Source: Prinsepia uniflora
Lineage: Eukaryota; Streptophyta; Magnoliopsida; Rosales; Rosaceae
DNA length: 64,000 nt
Reading direction: 5' to 3'
Assembly (NCBI GenBank): GCA_032719365.1
Contig: CM064871.1
Location: 39,529,566-39,593,565, forward strand
Shown here: in pieces, positions 47,407 through 59,346 of the stretch
Layout: each line of letters begins with the position of its first letter
How positions within the stretch are numbered: position 1 is the first letter of the stretch
Notes under the pieces: model-generated
What the model saw: the letters and a program-made list of their open reading frames with translations, nothing else
Told to the model about the DNA's origin: nothing
Database searches by the model: none
Position numbers and translations under genes: made by a program

Positions 47407-49560
47407 ATGGTCAGAACACAACGATCCGCACGAGCCTCTGAGGCAACTACATCTGTTGCTGTGAACGCTATAGTAAGCGAACCGCTACTTGAGATTTTGG
47501 AGGAACCACTTTCCCTTTTCCCGCTCGGTTCGCGCCACGCATCAATCCACATACCATTTGGAATGCCAAATTGGACACCTACGTTCAGTTTTGGAACGTT
47601 TCCCATACCTGCTGCTACTGTGAATCTCCCACCTGCGACAGGGACATGCATGATGTTTTTTAAACAAATAGATGGGCTGCTTGCACGAGAAACATGTCTA
47701 AGAGTCCCAAATCAACTCCCCACCGACATGGACCTAAGGAGGCACTTGGATGCCCTTCGCAACTGGCAGGCCAATGTCCAAGCACTAAGGAGACGAGGTT
47801 CATCGCATCTATATGAAGGCGCGCGAAGTGCTACCCGAGGTGCTGCTCATCACAAGCAAACATCTAGGGGCTCGTCTCCGCGGCTTGGACTGACACAGCA
47901 GGTCGAGTAGCGGAGTAACCAAGTTCGATCCCAATCGGAGCTCTTCCAGCAACTGTTAGGGGACATCGAGACAGCCAGAACCTCTAAGAAGTGCAATAAA
48001 CCTCACAAGGCACCAAGGGACGTCCTGAGATGCGCTAGCAAGGAGCATGTACGCTACTAGAAAATGTTCTAAGACACATCATTGAGTGACTCAGGGGAAG
48101 AAAGCTGCACCCCCAGAGCGAGAGGCCAAGACCGCCCGAGACCTCCGGCCCGAGAGTGACTTGGAAGACGCCCTAGAGCACTTTCGTGCATTAAGTACCC
48201 GTGCAACAGCCGACAGTAGTAGGTAGTCTCCCAGACATCGTACACCCGCTCGAATGGAGAAATCCACCATGACTCTAGGAACACGGACTATCGCAGCAAG
48301 GGGGATGAGACTTACTCACCAGCGCGCCCGAGTACCATGCCAACTGCAACTCGAGGGAGTCGACGCCACACGAAGGTCCATTGCACGCTGAAGAAGTCCA
48401 AAGGATGGTAGATCGACGCCTCCAGGGAGTTCAGCACGATGGAGACTTAGAGGATGACCTTTGGCGCTAGATTCAGACGTCATCATCTTCACCATTTGTG
48501 AAGGACATTGTGGAGGAGCCGTTCCCGCAACGATTTTCAACTCCCAACTTCAATCAGTACAAATGAACCTCTGACCCAATAAAGCATATCAATTACTATC
48601 GGGGGGTCATGGTACCTCACAGGCACAACGACGCGCTCATGTGCAAAGTTTTCCAAGCCTCGCTGCTAGGTCATGCGATGACAGGATTCAACCATCTCCC
48701 TTGAAGATCAATCGCTTCCTTTAAGGAGTTGGCCCTTACCTTCGTGAAGGAGTACTCGCAGCTTCGTACCGTCGAAGTCAAGGATGACCACCTCTTCACT
48801 ATCCGAAAGAAATCTAAGTAAAACTTGCGGTAATACATCTGAAGGTATTGCGAAGAAAAGTCCCGCATCGTAGGATGTAACGATCTCATCGTAGCCATGG
48901 CATTCAGGCAGGGCTTACCGCGGGAGAGCCAGCTCTACGGAGACATCGTCATGAGCAACGCCTAAAGTCTCACCAAGATGTTGTCCCTAGCAGAACGACA
49001 TTCATACTGGGAGGACGAGAAAAACACCACATAGGTCGACAACTACGTAGGGGAAGGTGGATAATCCCATAAAGGTGTGTGCGCAGCCAAAGGATGACGC
49101 CCACCACGGGAACTCAATCGAGAATGCCAATAGCGCAAAGGGAACCCGTCGTACAATACGTTTGCTGGTACAAAGCCAAAAACGTAATTTTTGATACCCG
49201 TCCTCCAAATATACAATTAGATAAAGGAAAACAGTGGTTCGAGAGACCAGCTCCCGTCAAAGGCGACCATGAGAAGGCCAACAAGACAAAATGGTGCGCT
49301 TATCATAATTGCTATAGGCACGACATAAGCTCCTGACAGACCTTCGAAAGATACCTCCGGGACCTCTTGAAGGAAGGACACTGCACCGAGTACATCAGGA
49401 AAAAGACAACAAAACGTTTCGAAGACAAAGGCCCCTAGGAACCCGAACAAAACGTGATCCACATGGACACCATCATTTTCGAGTTCGAGTTGCAGGGAAC
49501 AACTAGGAAACTAAATCAGTGACCAAGTCATCATCAAAGGCACAAAATTTGTGATTAAAA
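47407..49560 (+). pseudogene. Gypsy gag, decayed
   Basis: An ATG at 47407 opens 168 codons to 47910 (MVRTQRSARASEATT), then stops and frameshifts. Later pieces near 48720-49020 read VKDDHLFTIR, then EEKSRIVGCNDLIVAMAFRQ, GLPRESQLYGDI and LSLAERHSYWEDEKN, a retrotransposon gag domain. Around 49290-49400 KWCAYHNCYRHD and FERYLRDLLKEGH resemble the nucleocapsid tail, where the zinc-binding pattern is damaged. Gag would form the particle. This one is broken at many points. Confidence 0.8.
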
Positions 49561-49670
49561 TTCGGCTCAATGCCTACTTTGCTCACATAGTATCTTCCAA
49601 TAAGATTCAAGATGTTTCGCTTCAACGTCTAATGAAATTGTCTTATTGCCTAAACTTTTATTTAGAAAGC

Positions 49671-50465
49671 ACTAAGCCTTCTCGCCACACGAAGCACTCA
49701 AAGCCTTCACCTCGCGAAGCACACTAAAGCGTTTTCATGCAAAGCACTCAAGCCTTCGCCACACGAAGTACTCTAAACCTTCGCCACGTGAAACACTTCA
49801 AGCCTTCGCCATGCGAAGCGTACTAAGTATTTGCCATGCAAAGCACTCGAGTCTTCGCCACGCAAAGCACTCGAGTTTCACCATGCAAAGCACTCGAAAC
49901 CTTTGCCACGCAAAGAACTCGAAGCCTTGGTCATGCGAAGCACTCTAAGCATTCGCCACACGAAGCACTCAAAGCTTTCGCCATGCGAAGCGTACTAAGT
50001 CATTGCCATGCTAAGCACTCGAAGCTTTTACCATGCGAAGCACTCGAAGCTTTGGCCATGTGAAGCACTCGAAGCCTTTTCCACGCGAAGTACTAAAATT
50101 TTTCGCCACTTGAAGCCTTCGCCATTAGAAGCCTTAGCCACGCGAAGCACCTGAAGCCTTCGCCACGCGAAGTACCCGAAGCCTTCGCCACGTGAAGTAC
50201 TTCAAGCCTTCGCCCTATGAATCACCCAAGGCCTTCGCCACGTGAAGCACCCGAGGCTTCGCCACGCAAAGCACTCCAAGCCTTTGCCATATGAAGCACC
50301 AAAGCCTTTGCTCTTCAATGCACAAAAAGCCTTCGCCCCGTGAAGCACTCCAAGCCTTCGTCCCACGAAGCATTCCAAGCTTTTGCCTCATGTAGTACTC
50401 CAAGCCTGCGCACCGCGAAGAACTCCAATCCTTCGCCCCGCGAAGCACTCCAAGCTTTCACACAC
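49671..50465 (+). repeat. 25-bp minisatellite with an internal dyad
   Basis: About 30 imperfect units with consensus near AAGCCTTCGCCACGCGAAGC plus ACTCG. Within each unit CTTCGC and GCGAAG pair around a short loop. Many units keep one arm and vary the other. The reading frames through it (for example 49836-50063) are incidental. Confidence 0.9.
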
Positions 50466-51876
50466 GAAGCAACGCATCACTTGCAAAGCATCAACGCAAT
50501 CACTATGCGACGCATCAAGGAAATCACTTTGCGACGCATCAACATCCTTGTTCGTCAAAGCCATAATGCCTTCAGCCCACAACCTATCAGCAGTTGCGCC
50601 ATGTGAATCACCGAAGGCTTCCACTGTCGGAACACTCAAAGAATTCACCTCTAAAGGACTTGAAGCATCTCTCCAAAGGGAAAAATACAGCCTTCACCTC
50701 AAAGAGCTAAGTCACCACCTCAAGCAACTTGACGACTAAGTTCAATACGATTGACCAAGAATGAGGTACATACTACTCAAGCACATTCCCAAGGATCTAT
50801 CACTCATTCCCAAAAAACAGACTTGCTCGAATTGGAAAAGCTACTAAATATTGCTTCCCACCTCCACCAAGGGGAGAAACAATCAGGTCATATCATGACA
50901 AATCTTGGGCAAATGTCTTAGTGCGTGCCACTATAAATTCTAGCGCATAACTTCGAGATTCATTCGAACGTACCAAGTACAAATTTTACTTCCTTGAAGA
51001 GATCTTGATGGCCCCAAAAAGGTACAGAAGTCAGTTTTCCAACGCCACCAACAACACGTCAGAAGACTATATTTACTACACAAAGGTCAAATCTGCCGAA
51101 AATCACAAAACACCCAAAAAAAAAAGAAGCTTATATTAATTAAAATTAAAGAAGTTGACAATTTACAAGTTGAATGCTCAAACATATATTCAACGTTAAG
51201 ATCAAGCTACGAGCCAAGAAGAACCATGAAGCTCATCATCAAGGCCGACATGACCTCAGAGTCTCTTCGTCAACCTGTTAGAAAGCCTTAGAGGCCTTCA
51301 ATCATTCCATCATGGACTTACAGTGACGCATCATCTGAGGCCTTCTTCCTGAAATGGGGGCAACCTCCTCAACATTGCTTACTTGGCACAGTTGGCTTCG
51401 CAAAAGAAAGATCAGTGTAGCTTGACTCCGTGCAAGCAACTCAACCACTGGTTGACTATGCGCAAGCAACTTCAACTTTGGATGCAACGAAGCCCTGGTG
51501 CGTTTTGTGCCTTCACACCACTTGCCTTGAGATTAATAGCCACTTTCACTGAGTGAATCTTCAGAAGGATAACTCCAGTAGTATTCGAAATGGCGATTGT
51601 AACCCCAACAACCCATTTCAGCATCGCTTGACTTCATGGAAGTAGTGGTGGTAACATCATCCATGGCTTGACTACCTTTTCAGTACGTGTCTTCGGGTCA
51701 CTCTTCTTTAGTTACTTCATGGAACCACATGCACTTCACCTCGCTTCATGGGAAACCTTGCTTTGAAGATAAAACACATCACGCCTTGTAGTTGCAACAT
51801 ATATTGCCTCGCAGCTGGAACAAGCCTCATGTTAGGTTGTGGCATGTCACACTCCAATTGATGTGACCCTTCATCT
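50466..51876. other. Element interior without recognised coding
   Basis: Begins with ATCACTATGCGACGCATCAA and a near copy (about 50498 and 50525), then non-repetitive DNA. No gag or pol motif in any frame. Confidence 0.4.
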
Positions 51877-52880
51877 CATTCATTGAAAGCCTCGATGCTA
51901 GCTTCACATGCACCCGAAGATGACAAGTCTGTCATTGCACTGAACTCTTCTATCCACCAAGCACCAAGAGCATGGCCACTAGAAAGAGAGCCTCGTGTCA
52001 TCTGGCGCATCACCTGCAGCTCTAACCTCGCCTTGCCTTGAGTTGTGGCACTTCTAGTATTCCTTGTCTTGTAGTTCCACCAAACCCCGTCTTTGGTTGA
52101 GACGCACCTCACTTCAAGTCATGGGTTGCCTCACCTCTTGCTGATAAAAGGCTCGACAGGTCATGGTGCACTTGGCTTCTCATGCACTGAGCTTTTCTAT
52201 CCACCAAATGCCACTTGCATGGTCATTGGAAAGAATTCCTCACATCATTTGATGCATCACTTCACGCTCCAACCATGTCTTGCCTTGCTGCGCCTCGTCT
52301 TGCACCATAGCATGACCCTCACTATGGTGTAGCGCGCCTTGCCCTGAAGCTGGAGTGGTCGTCGCCTTGTGAATCGCCTCACTTCAAGTCATGGAATATC
52401 GCGCCTCCCTCGTTAAAGGTCTTGATGTTGGCTTTACCTGCACTTGAAGATGAAAATTCTATCAACGCGCTGAGCTCTTCTATCCTCCAAGCACCTGGAG
52501 CATGGTCACTGGAAAGAGAGTCGTGTCATCTAGTGCATCACCTCCTGCTCTAACCTTGCCTTTCCTTGAGTTGTGGCACGCCAAGCCTTGGATGCAGAAT
52601 ACCTCGCCTCGTAGTTGTAATGCGCACCGCCTTGCATTCTGATGTGCCTCGTCTTACCTTGCAATAGTAATAGGTCTTGCCTCACGGTTGGAACATGCCT
52701 CGCCTTGAGTTGTGACATGCCTCACTTCAAGTCATGGAACTTCGCGCTTCCCCCGTTGAAGGCCATAATGTCGGCCCTACCCGCACTTGAAGATGACTTG
52801 TATGTCAATGCACCAAGCTCTCATATCCACAAAGCACCGCAGGCATGTCAACTGGAAGAGCATCTTGGTGTCAAGTCCAT
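51877..52880 (+). repeat. Imperfect tandem repeat with units of about 260-350 bp
   Basis: Four units start near 51880, 52141, 52410 and 52756. Shared phrases are AAGGCC/TCGATG, CACTTGAAGATGA, ACTGAGCTCTTCTATCC or similar, CCAAGCACC, CATGGTCACTGGAAAGAGAG, and ACCTTGCCTTGAGTTGTGGC. They are strongly diverged, so the array is old. Confidence 0.75.
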
Positions 52881-53236
52881 CATCCCTCGAAGTCGGAAAC
52901 TCCAATAAGTCTGGGATACACCACTAGATGGTACTCCACAAAGTGAGGTCTTCAAGACTACACCAGAAGCATGTCTTCATACATCTTGAAATTATCGTCT
53001 ATGAGAATAAAGCGCACAATTGCTTGAATCATTGCAATCAGACATCCACAGCTCTCAGAATCTGCAAAAGATTGAAGCTAAACAAAAAAAAAAATAATAT
53101 ATATATATATATTACATCAAAAGTATGAACGGTTTTGTTGAGGGCGGCGGCAAAAGGAAACAAAAAAAATTATGTTAACTGCCAACGCAAGCAACAACGA
53201 AAAAAAAACAAAAAAAAAAACAAAAGTTGTTTGTAC

Positions 53237-53988
53237 TAGCCCTCATCATTTGGCCCAGAAGCCCACGGGCTTATGGGTACCCGATAGGCCCGATTACAAA
53301 AAGCCCGACCCGGCCCGCATGTTGACGGGCTGGACTTGGGCTTAGGGTATTCAAGCCCGCTAGGCCCGATAGGCCCAAGCCCGATAAAGCCCGGTAAGCC
53401 CAGCCCGACCTGCCCCGGTAAACCCCGACTCATAAGCTCGAAAATATAAAATAATTATAAATTAAGAATTGTTACCCAATTCAATCTTGTTACTACTATC
53501 ATAGCCAAAATCCAAAACTCCAACCAAATCTCAACCTAGTGTCATTTAAAAGCCCAATGCCCAAACCAAACCCTAACCCTAAATTCAAAAAAACTCACTA
53601 GGTCTCTGACTCTCTTAGCGACCTCCTCATCCTATCTCGGCTTTATGGTCGAAAAGTTAAGTCAATTCTCCAAATCCAATAGTACCCCTCCTTAGCTTAT
53701 TTCAATATTCGATAATAATATTTAAGTTCAACTCACTTTTTTTTTTTTTACAATTAGGTAGGTACAAATGGGCTTAGTAGGCCCGGCCCAAGTGGGCTTA
53801 GTAGGCCCGACCCGTAAAGTCCGATAATAGCCCGGCCCAAACCCGGCCCGACAAAGGGCATAGACTTTCATATTTATGATCAAGCCCGCCCGACCTAGCC
53901 CGGTATTTTTTAAATTATGAAATAGGCCCGGCCCAAGCCCAAAAATTTTGGGCCAGGCTTGCCCGACCCGGCCCAATGACGAGGCCTA
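53237..53988. mobile_element. Non-autonomous hAT-type element
   Basis: 752 bp with inverted ends TAGCCCTCATCATTTGGCCC and TAGGCCTCGTCATTGGGCCG (16 of 20 bases agree). The 8-bp TSD is GTTTGTAC (53229-53236) and GTTTGTGC (53989-53996). The ends hold many copies of GCCCGAC and AGGCCCG in both orientations, typical of hAT subterminal regions. No transposase ORF. It lies inside the gag-only Gypsy element and so is younger. Confidence 0.85.
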
Positions 53989-53996
53989 GTTTGTGC

Positions 53997-54769
53997 AAAT
54001 GAAAGGCAGCGGCAACAATTCATAGAGAGCAAGAAGAAAAGCTATTTTCTGAAGCTATTTTTTAAAAAAGGAAAAAGACATTTGACTCACCAGGCCCATC
54101 TCCTCCATACATCCGTGCAGGTGCACCGCCATCACACTTTCCACAGCACTAGTGACGTCATCCTTATCATCTCTCCCATCTGCTAGCCGCACCTTCCATT
54201 GCCACAACAATTTTGCAGCGTGGCCCACTGCTGTTCTCCCTCTCCTTTTTCCAACAGGACAAGCGCACAAGGTGAAGCACTATCATGTCAATTGCTCCAA
54301 TCATTTTTCTCTCCCCTCTGTTCGATGCGAAAAACATTTAAATGGACAAAGTCTGCAAAAACCAAGAGCAACAAGGACCAGAAACACAAGCAAATGAAGA
54401 GCGAATTCAACCTTTGCAAACGGCGACAATAAATTCCTTCTCCGCCAAAGGTTGATGACGGCAGGCACCTTTCCTCAGCGGTAAACCCCAATTAGGTTTT
54501 GGTTTTCTTTATTTAAAATAAGGGTGACATACCCTCATTTAAGTAAAGAAAAATTAACAAACCCTACCCGTTAACTAGGCCCTAAAAGTCAACTCAAAAG
54601 CAAGACTGCAAGCCCAAAAGCTTCTTATGAAGACGAGTCGAGGTCAATTAGAATTTCAACTACTCAAAACAAAGTGGAGTCCTACTCCCGTAAAAAATGG
54701 TTTATCGGGACCACAATAAAGATTACATCCCTTAGGATTCCTTGAATTGCTAAGCGATGTGTGGGCATT
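53997..54769. other. 3' internal region of the gag-only Gypsy element
   Basis: Non-coding DNA up to the right LTR. GTGTGGGCAT just before the LTR sits where a polypurine tract should be but is weak. Confidence 0.45.
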
Positions 54770-55270
54770 AGTGGAACTGTAAATTACCAGGATATTTTGG
54801 AGCTGTCACGTGGCCAACAATTCCAATAATGCCAATAGTACCCTGGGTAAAATTAACATTGGCATGTTACAATCTCCACATTAATTCAATATATTTACCA
54901 GCTAAATATATTAATTAATCTGATCAATACCGATAATAAATAACTTCCTAGCGAATTATTTATTCATTAATAAATAAGTGATTACACTCGGTACAATAAT
55001 TTATTTAACACTTTCTTCTTCAACCAATCACACAATTCGGTGATCCTCAATGTTTCATTATAAATATAAGGTCTCATCTCACTTGTAAAGGTACTCAAAA
55101 ACTTCTGCAAACAGTTTGTCGGTTTATTCTCTCAGAAAACTGACTTAAATATTGGAGCGTTTACGGTTGAAACCCACCCACCCGAGAATCAACCTTAACC
55201 CCATTTGATTTTTGTTATTGTGTGTAGGGATCGAGAAGGAATTTCATAGAACCGGACGATTTCTACATCA
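54770..55270 (+). repeat. 3' LTR of the gag-only Gypsy element
   Basis: 501-bp partner of 46815-47312. The first base is A instead of T. It ends TTCTACATCA. Confidence 0.88.
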
Positions 55271-56327
55271 GCAGTGACCAAACGAAGTTTAACCTAATTT
55301 TCACATATGCTTTATAATATAATCATTTACATGTTTTTGTAATGTAACATATCTTCATATACTTCATATTTTGCATAATGCTTATCTTCATAATCAATTC
55401 AATAGCCCTAGCCTCGTGGCAATGTGCGAGCATACTTGCTAGTTGAATTCTATATCCTTATTCAGTTATGTTTATAGGTATCGACACTCTTTCAGTTTCT
55501 CAGGACGGTCCCATTGTGGACCATGCGTAGCCAATGACATTGTCATAATTTAACATTAGGGGGTCTAACCATCTTTTTCTTTTTATAAATACTTTTAATT
55601 TATGATATTTTTATTTATTAGTTATCGGAAATTTACAAGTATGTTATACACAGTTTCATATTTTAATAAATTTTTAACAGCATTTTTTGGCAATTTCTCA
55701 AAAAACAATATATATATATATATATATATATATTTCACGACTTTGATTTTTCTCTTTTATGTTTACAAATCATGTACGCTATGAGTCATATATTAATACT
55801 CTTAATATAATAAAACAATAACTTAAAAAAGTTCGTAAGCTCCATTATCACGACAAACATTCATAAATGAAAAAATAAGTAGGAAAATAGAAATTAAAAA
55901 TAGAACTATTTGAAAATATGAAGTAAATACATTATAGGAAAAAAAATACATTTTAGGAATATTTTTAGTTAGGAAAGAAAAGAAAAAAATTAACAAAAGA
56001 GGCAAATAAGAATTTAGAACTTTTAAATGTATATATGATTAGTATAGTATCATATATAAAATATATGTTTTTCAAATACATACAAAATTGGAAAATAAAT
56101 GTGACATCTTATGTGGCATTCCATATCATTAATTTCAATTTACCTATGTCATGATTATAAATTATCTATCTCAAAATTCAAATTCAAATTATAACAAAAT
56201 CAAAGAATAAACATTAAAAAAATATAAATTAAAATAAAAAAATAAAATATCAACGAGATCTATCTCTGCATTGAGTTTATGCAAGAAATGAATGCCTCTG
56301 CGCACAATGATCGACACTGCGGCAAAT
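55271..56327. other. AT-rich DNA, no gene seen
   Basis: Contains a TA run (about 55709-55733). ORFs here are Phe/Ile/Tyr-rich by composition only. Confidence 0.5.
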
Positions 56328-56651
56328 TATGGAACCCAAAATCACCTACAATTATGGAGCTATCATGTCGCCCTTAATTTCCAAAATTTCCAAATTACCC
56401 ATGGTAATGATATTAACGGTTCAGAAAAATCCACACATTAGATAATGTATTTCCAACTAAATTTATTATTTAATCAGTTTAAAGCCTAAAAAATATTAAT
56501 ATTCTTCCCAATAATTAATTGTCAGTATTATAAATAATGAAAAATTATTACTAATATTAAATTACTATAATTATCATCATAATGAGTAATTATTATAATT
56601 ATTAAAAAATATCTTTATTAAAAATATATTATTTATTAATTACAAATTCAA

Positions 56652-56699
56652 CCGACCAATCAGAACGCTTTGAAACTCCCATGGTTTTCCTATAAATAG
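56652..56699 (+). promoter_or_regulatory. Putative LTR promoter: CCAAT box and TATAAATAG
   Basis: CGACCAATCAGAAC near 56652 and TATAAATAG at 56691-56699, at the same place as the promoter elements of the 46815 element. Confidence 0.62.
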
Positions 56700-56956
56700 C
56701 GGAGCTCATTTCACTCTCAAGATAAGTTGATTCTTCGCTTCAAAGTATTTCCTTTTCCTATATCAAAGTTAACTTGAGTATTTGAGCGTTCTTGATTGAA
56801 CCACCCCCCGAGGATTCAACCTTAACCTTGTTTGTCTCTTGTTTGCAGTTTGTAGGGATTGTGAAGACGCTTTTAGGCGAGTACAATTTCTGCTTAGAAA
56901 ATTGGTGCTTTCATTAAGAGCCAACTGAGAAATACTCAAAGGGATCTCTCACGATC

Positions 56957-57260
56957 GTTCATCATTCTTCAGACTTTGTTCATCGTTCATCATACTTTGT
57001 TCGTCGTTCATCGACCATGTTCGAAGTTCTTGAACATTGTTTATCGTTCCTTAGCTATGTCCATCGTTCATTATACCTCGTTCGTCATTTACCAACTATG
57101 TTCGAAGTTCTTGAACGTTCTTCATCAGTCATGTTCATCGTTCATTATACTTCGTTCATCGTTCATTATACTTCGTTCATCGTTCATTATACTTCGTTCT
57201 TCGTTCATCTACTATGTTCAAAGTTCCTGAACGTTGTTCATCGTTCATCATAACTTTTGT
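56957..57260 (+). repeat. Short tandem repeat with unit near TTCGTTCATCGTTCATTATA
   Basis: Units of about 20-24 bp with CGTTCATCGTTCATTATACT and a second form, CATGTTCGAAGTTCTTGAAC, are interleaved. The three units at about 57125-57190 are almost identical. Confidence 0.88.
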
Positions 57261-57383
57261 TCAATCCTCATGATTTAGTATGGTTTGGGCGCGACGATCC
57301 ATTCGATCATTTGAAGGTAGCATTTCAGCCTTTACATCTCGGAATGGGAGCGGAGCATGTACTGTGTCCTTAAAAATACATAC

Positions 57384-58215
57384 AAAGCCTTCGCTCTTGC
57401 GAAGCTTCTAAGACCTCGCTCCAGCGAAGCATCAAAATCTTCGCTCCTACGAAGCATCTAAAGCCTTCGCTCATGCGAAGCATCCAAAACCTTCGCCCCA
57501 GCGAAGCGAAACACCAAAGTCTTCGCCCCCGCGAAACATCCAAAGCCTTCGCTGTTTGCTCATACGAAGCATCCACGCCTTCGATCCTGCAAAGCATAAA
57601 AGCCTTCGCCCTGCGAAGCATCAAAGACTTCGCTCCTGCGAAGTATCTAAGCTTTCATCCATGCGGAGCATCCAGGCCTTCGTCCTTGTGGATCGTCCAA
57701 GCCTTCGCCCCACACAGCATTCAAGTCTTCGCCCGTGCAAAGCATCCAAACCTTCATCCATGTGAAGTATCCAAGCCTTCGCCCCCACGAAGCACATAGG
57801 TTTTTGCTCTGCAATGCATCCAAGCCTTCAGCCCACAAAGCATCAAAGTCTTAACTCCCGCGAAGCATCCAAGCCCTCATCCTTGTGGAGCATCAAATCC
57901 TTCTCTCTTACGAAGCATCTAAGCCTTTGCTCTTGCGAAGCATCCAAGACTTCGCTCATTTGAAGCAACCAAGCCTTCGCTGCTACGAAGCATCCAAGCC
58001 TTCCCTCTTGCAAAGAACCTAAGCCATCGCCCCCGCGAAGCATCCAAGCTTTTTCCATGCAAAGAATCCAATGTTTTCGCCATGCGAAGCATCAAAGACT
58101 TTTCCATGCGAACCATCCGTGACTTTGCCATGCGAACCATCCAGGCCTTCGCTATGCAAAGCATCAAAGCCTTCGCCATGTAAAGCATCCAAGCTTTCGC
58201 CATGTAAAGCCTTCC
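57384..58215 (+). repeat. 25-bp minisatellite related to the one at 49671
   Basis: Over 30 imperfect units near AAAGCCTTCGCTCCTGCGAA plus GCATCC. As at 49671, CTTCGC and GCGAAG arms surround a short variable loop; the flank differs (GCATCC here, GCACTC there). Confidence 0.9.
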
Positions 58216-58260
58216 TCGTGGAGTCAATAAGCTCTCAGTGGATGCTCATGGATGCAATGG

Positions 58261-58466
58261 GGGCATTTGACAAACTTACAAGTTCAGACGTTAGTTCAAA
58301 CAAATAAAATGTTTGTAGAAGAAACTTCGCACATGAATTCAAAATTTTTCATGAATAGAATTTTCATTTCTTTATTCGAAAAATGATTGGTAAATCACAT
58401 ATCAATTTTTCAAACCAAGTATTCAACACTAGAATGAAAATAAAAGCGTCGACAAAGGGAAACTAA
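58261..58466. other. Unassigned AT-rich segment
   Basis: About 200 bp between the truncated element and the LTR remnant. No motif. Confidence 0.4.
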
Positions 58467-58627
58467 TCAGTCCATTTGACCATCCGAATTAAAAGTCAAC
58501 GTTTTGCCCACGCCCAGGGGCAAAACGGTCATTTTGCACAATTCGTCCGAAATCACCCAACTAATCCCAGATTAGTAAATCACAATTAATTATTATTGAA
58601 TCCCGATATTCGGGACGGGTCGTTACA
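58467..58627 (-). mobile_element. Remnant of the large-LTR family, 5' LTR end only
   Basis: On the minus strand it starts TGTAACGACCCGTCCCGAAT and continues for about 160 bp like the start of copy 4, with TGACCGTTTTGCCCCTGG and AAAACGTTGACTTTT. The rest of the LTR is absent. It directly abuts the Tat-type pol sequence. Confidence 0.8.
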
Positions 58628-59346
58628 CCTAGTGCGGGCCGGCAGGGGAAAAACACTGGCGTCTACTGCCAGTACCACAAGTACAACAGTCACAGCATCG
58701 ACCAGTGTGTGGCCTTCCGAGACCTGGTCGAGGCCTTGGTCCGAGACGGCAAGATCAATTAGTTTTTGCAGAACGCTCCGCAGCAGCCTCGACACCCCCG
58801 GATCAACGCCATATCTGGTGGCACATCCGTCTCTTCACCTCTGCGTCCAACCGAGCCAGAAAGGACTTCCTCCGCACCATGAAGCACAACCAATAGGTCT
58901 TCCAGGTGGCGGATGGCCGAGCGCGGAAGGTGGGGCGAACAAGTTGGGAGGCCATCTCTTTCTCGGAGGAGGAGGAGCAGGGGGTGATCTATCCACACGA
59001 AGACCCCCCTCGTCATCCGCGCTATCATCAGCAACTTCGATGTTGGACGGATCATGGTTGACACTGGTAGCTCGGTCAATGTCATCTTCATGGAGGCATA
59101 CAAACAGCTTCAACTCAAAGAGGCCGAGCTAAACCGATCCCGTTCACCACTGTTCGGTTTCACCGGGAACTCCATCGTCTCGACCGACACTGTCAACCTG
59201 CCAATCATGGTCGGCGAGAACCCGAAGCGCGCAACCGTCCTGGCGCCTTTTCTCGTGGTTGATTGCCCGAATGCGTACAACGTCATCCTGGGCCGTGGGC
59301 TTATCAACCAGCTCCGAGCCGTTGTCTCACCCATCTCCTCCTTATG
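58628..59346 (+). pseudogene. Gypsy gag tail and aspartic protease remnant
   Basis: One frame begins with VYCQYHKYNSHSIDQC, a His/Cys pattern typical of the Tat gag C terminus, then a stop after DGKIN. The protease is in the frame of 59054-59346: MVDTGSSVNVIFMEAYKQL holds the DTG active-site motif, and AYNVILGRGLINQLRAV is the usual later ILGR-type motif. Stops and frame changes separate the two. Confidence 0.85.

Larger units (their letters stand above)
46815..55270 (+). mobile_element. Gag-only Gypsy-type LTR element with tandem-repeat interior
   Basis: Two related LTRs of about 500 bp (46815-47312 and 54770-55270) bound 7.5 kb. After the left LTR comes AACTGGTGCTTTCATCGAG, the place of the primer site and the same as the related element at 56898. 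A decayed gag follows, then a 25-bp minisatellite, unassigned DNA, 260-350 bp repeats and a hAT insertion. No protease, RT or integrase is seen, so it would depend on another element. The gag resembles that of Tat/Ogre-type Gypsy elements. No TSD is visible (GTAAC against GCAGT). Confidence 0.82.
56328..58260 (+). mobile_element. Truncated relative of the gag-only Gypsy element
   Basis: A 570-bp LTR (56328-56897) aligns with the LTRs at 46815 and 54770: GGAGCT plus TGTCGCCC, AATTACCCATGG, CAATCAGAAC, TATAAATAG, and GATTGAACCACCCCCCGAGG. AATTGGTGCTTTCATTAAG follows as primer-site candidate. Instead of gag there are two repeat arrays (56957-57260 and 57384-58215). GCAATGGGGGCAT (about 58253) looks like the polypurine tract, but no 3' LTR follows. 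Confidence 0.72.

Noticed and set aside
47403..47651. Minus-strand ORF opposite gag
   Set aside because: Shadow of the plus-strand gag frame.
49671..50465. CRISPR-like array of regular short repeats
   Set aside because: Units abut without spacers, and the setting is a plant retrotransposon. It is a minisatellite.
58071..58307. ORFs rich in Pro-Ser-Lys across the 57384-58215 array
   Set aside because: Frames through a 25-bp repeat shift every unit. They are not protein.
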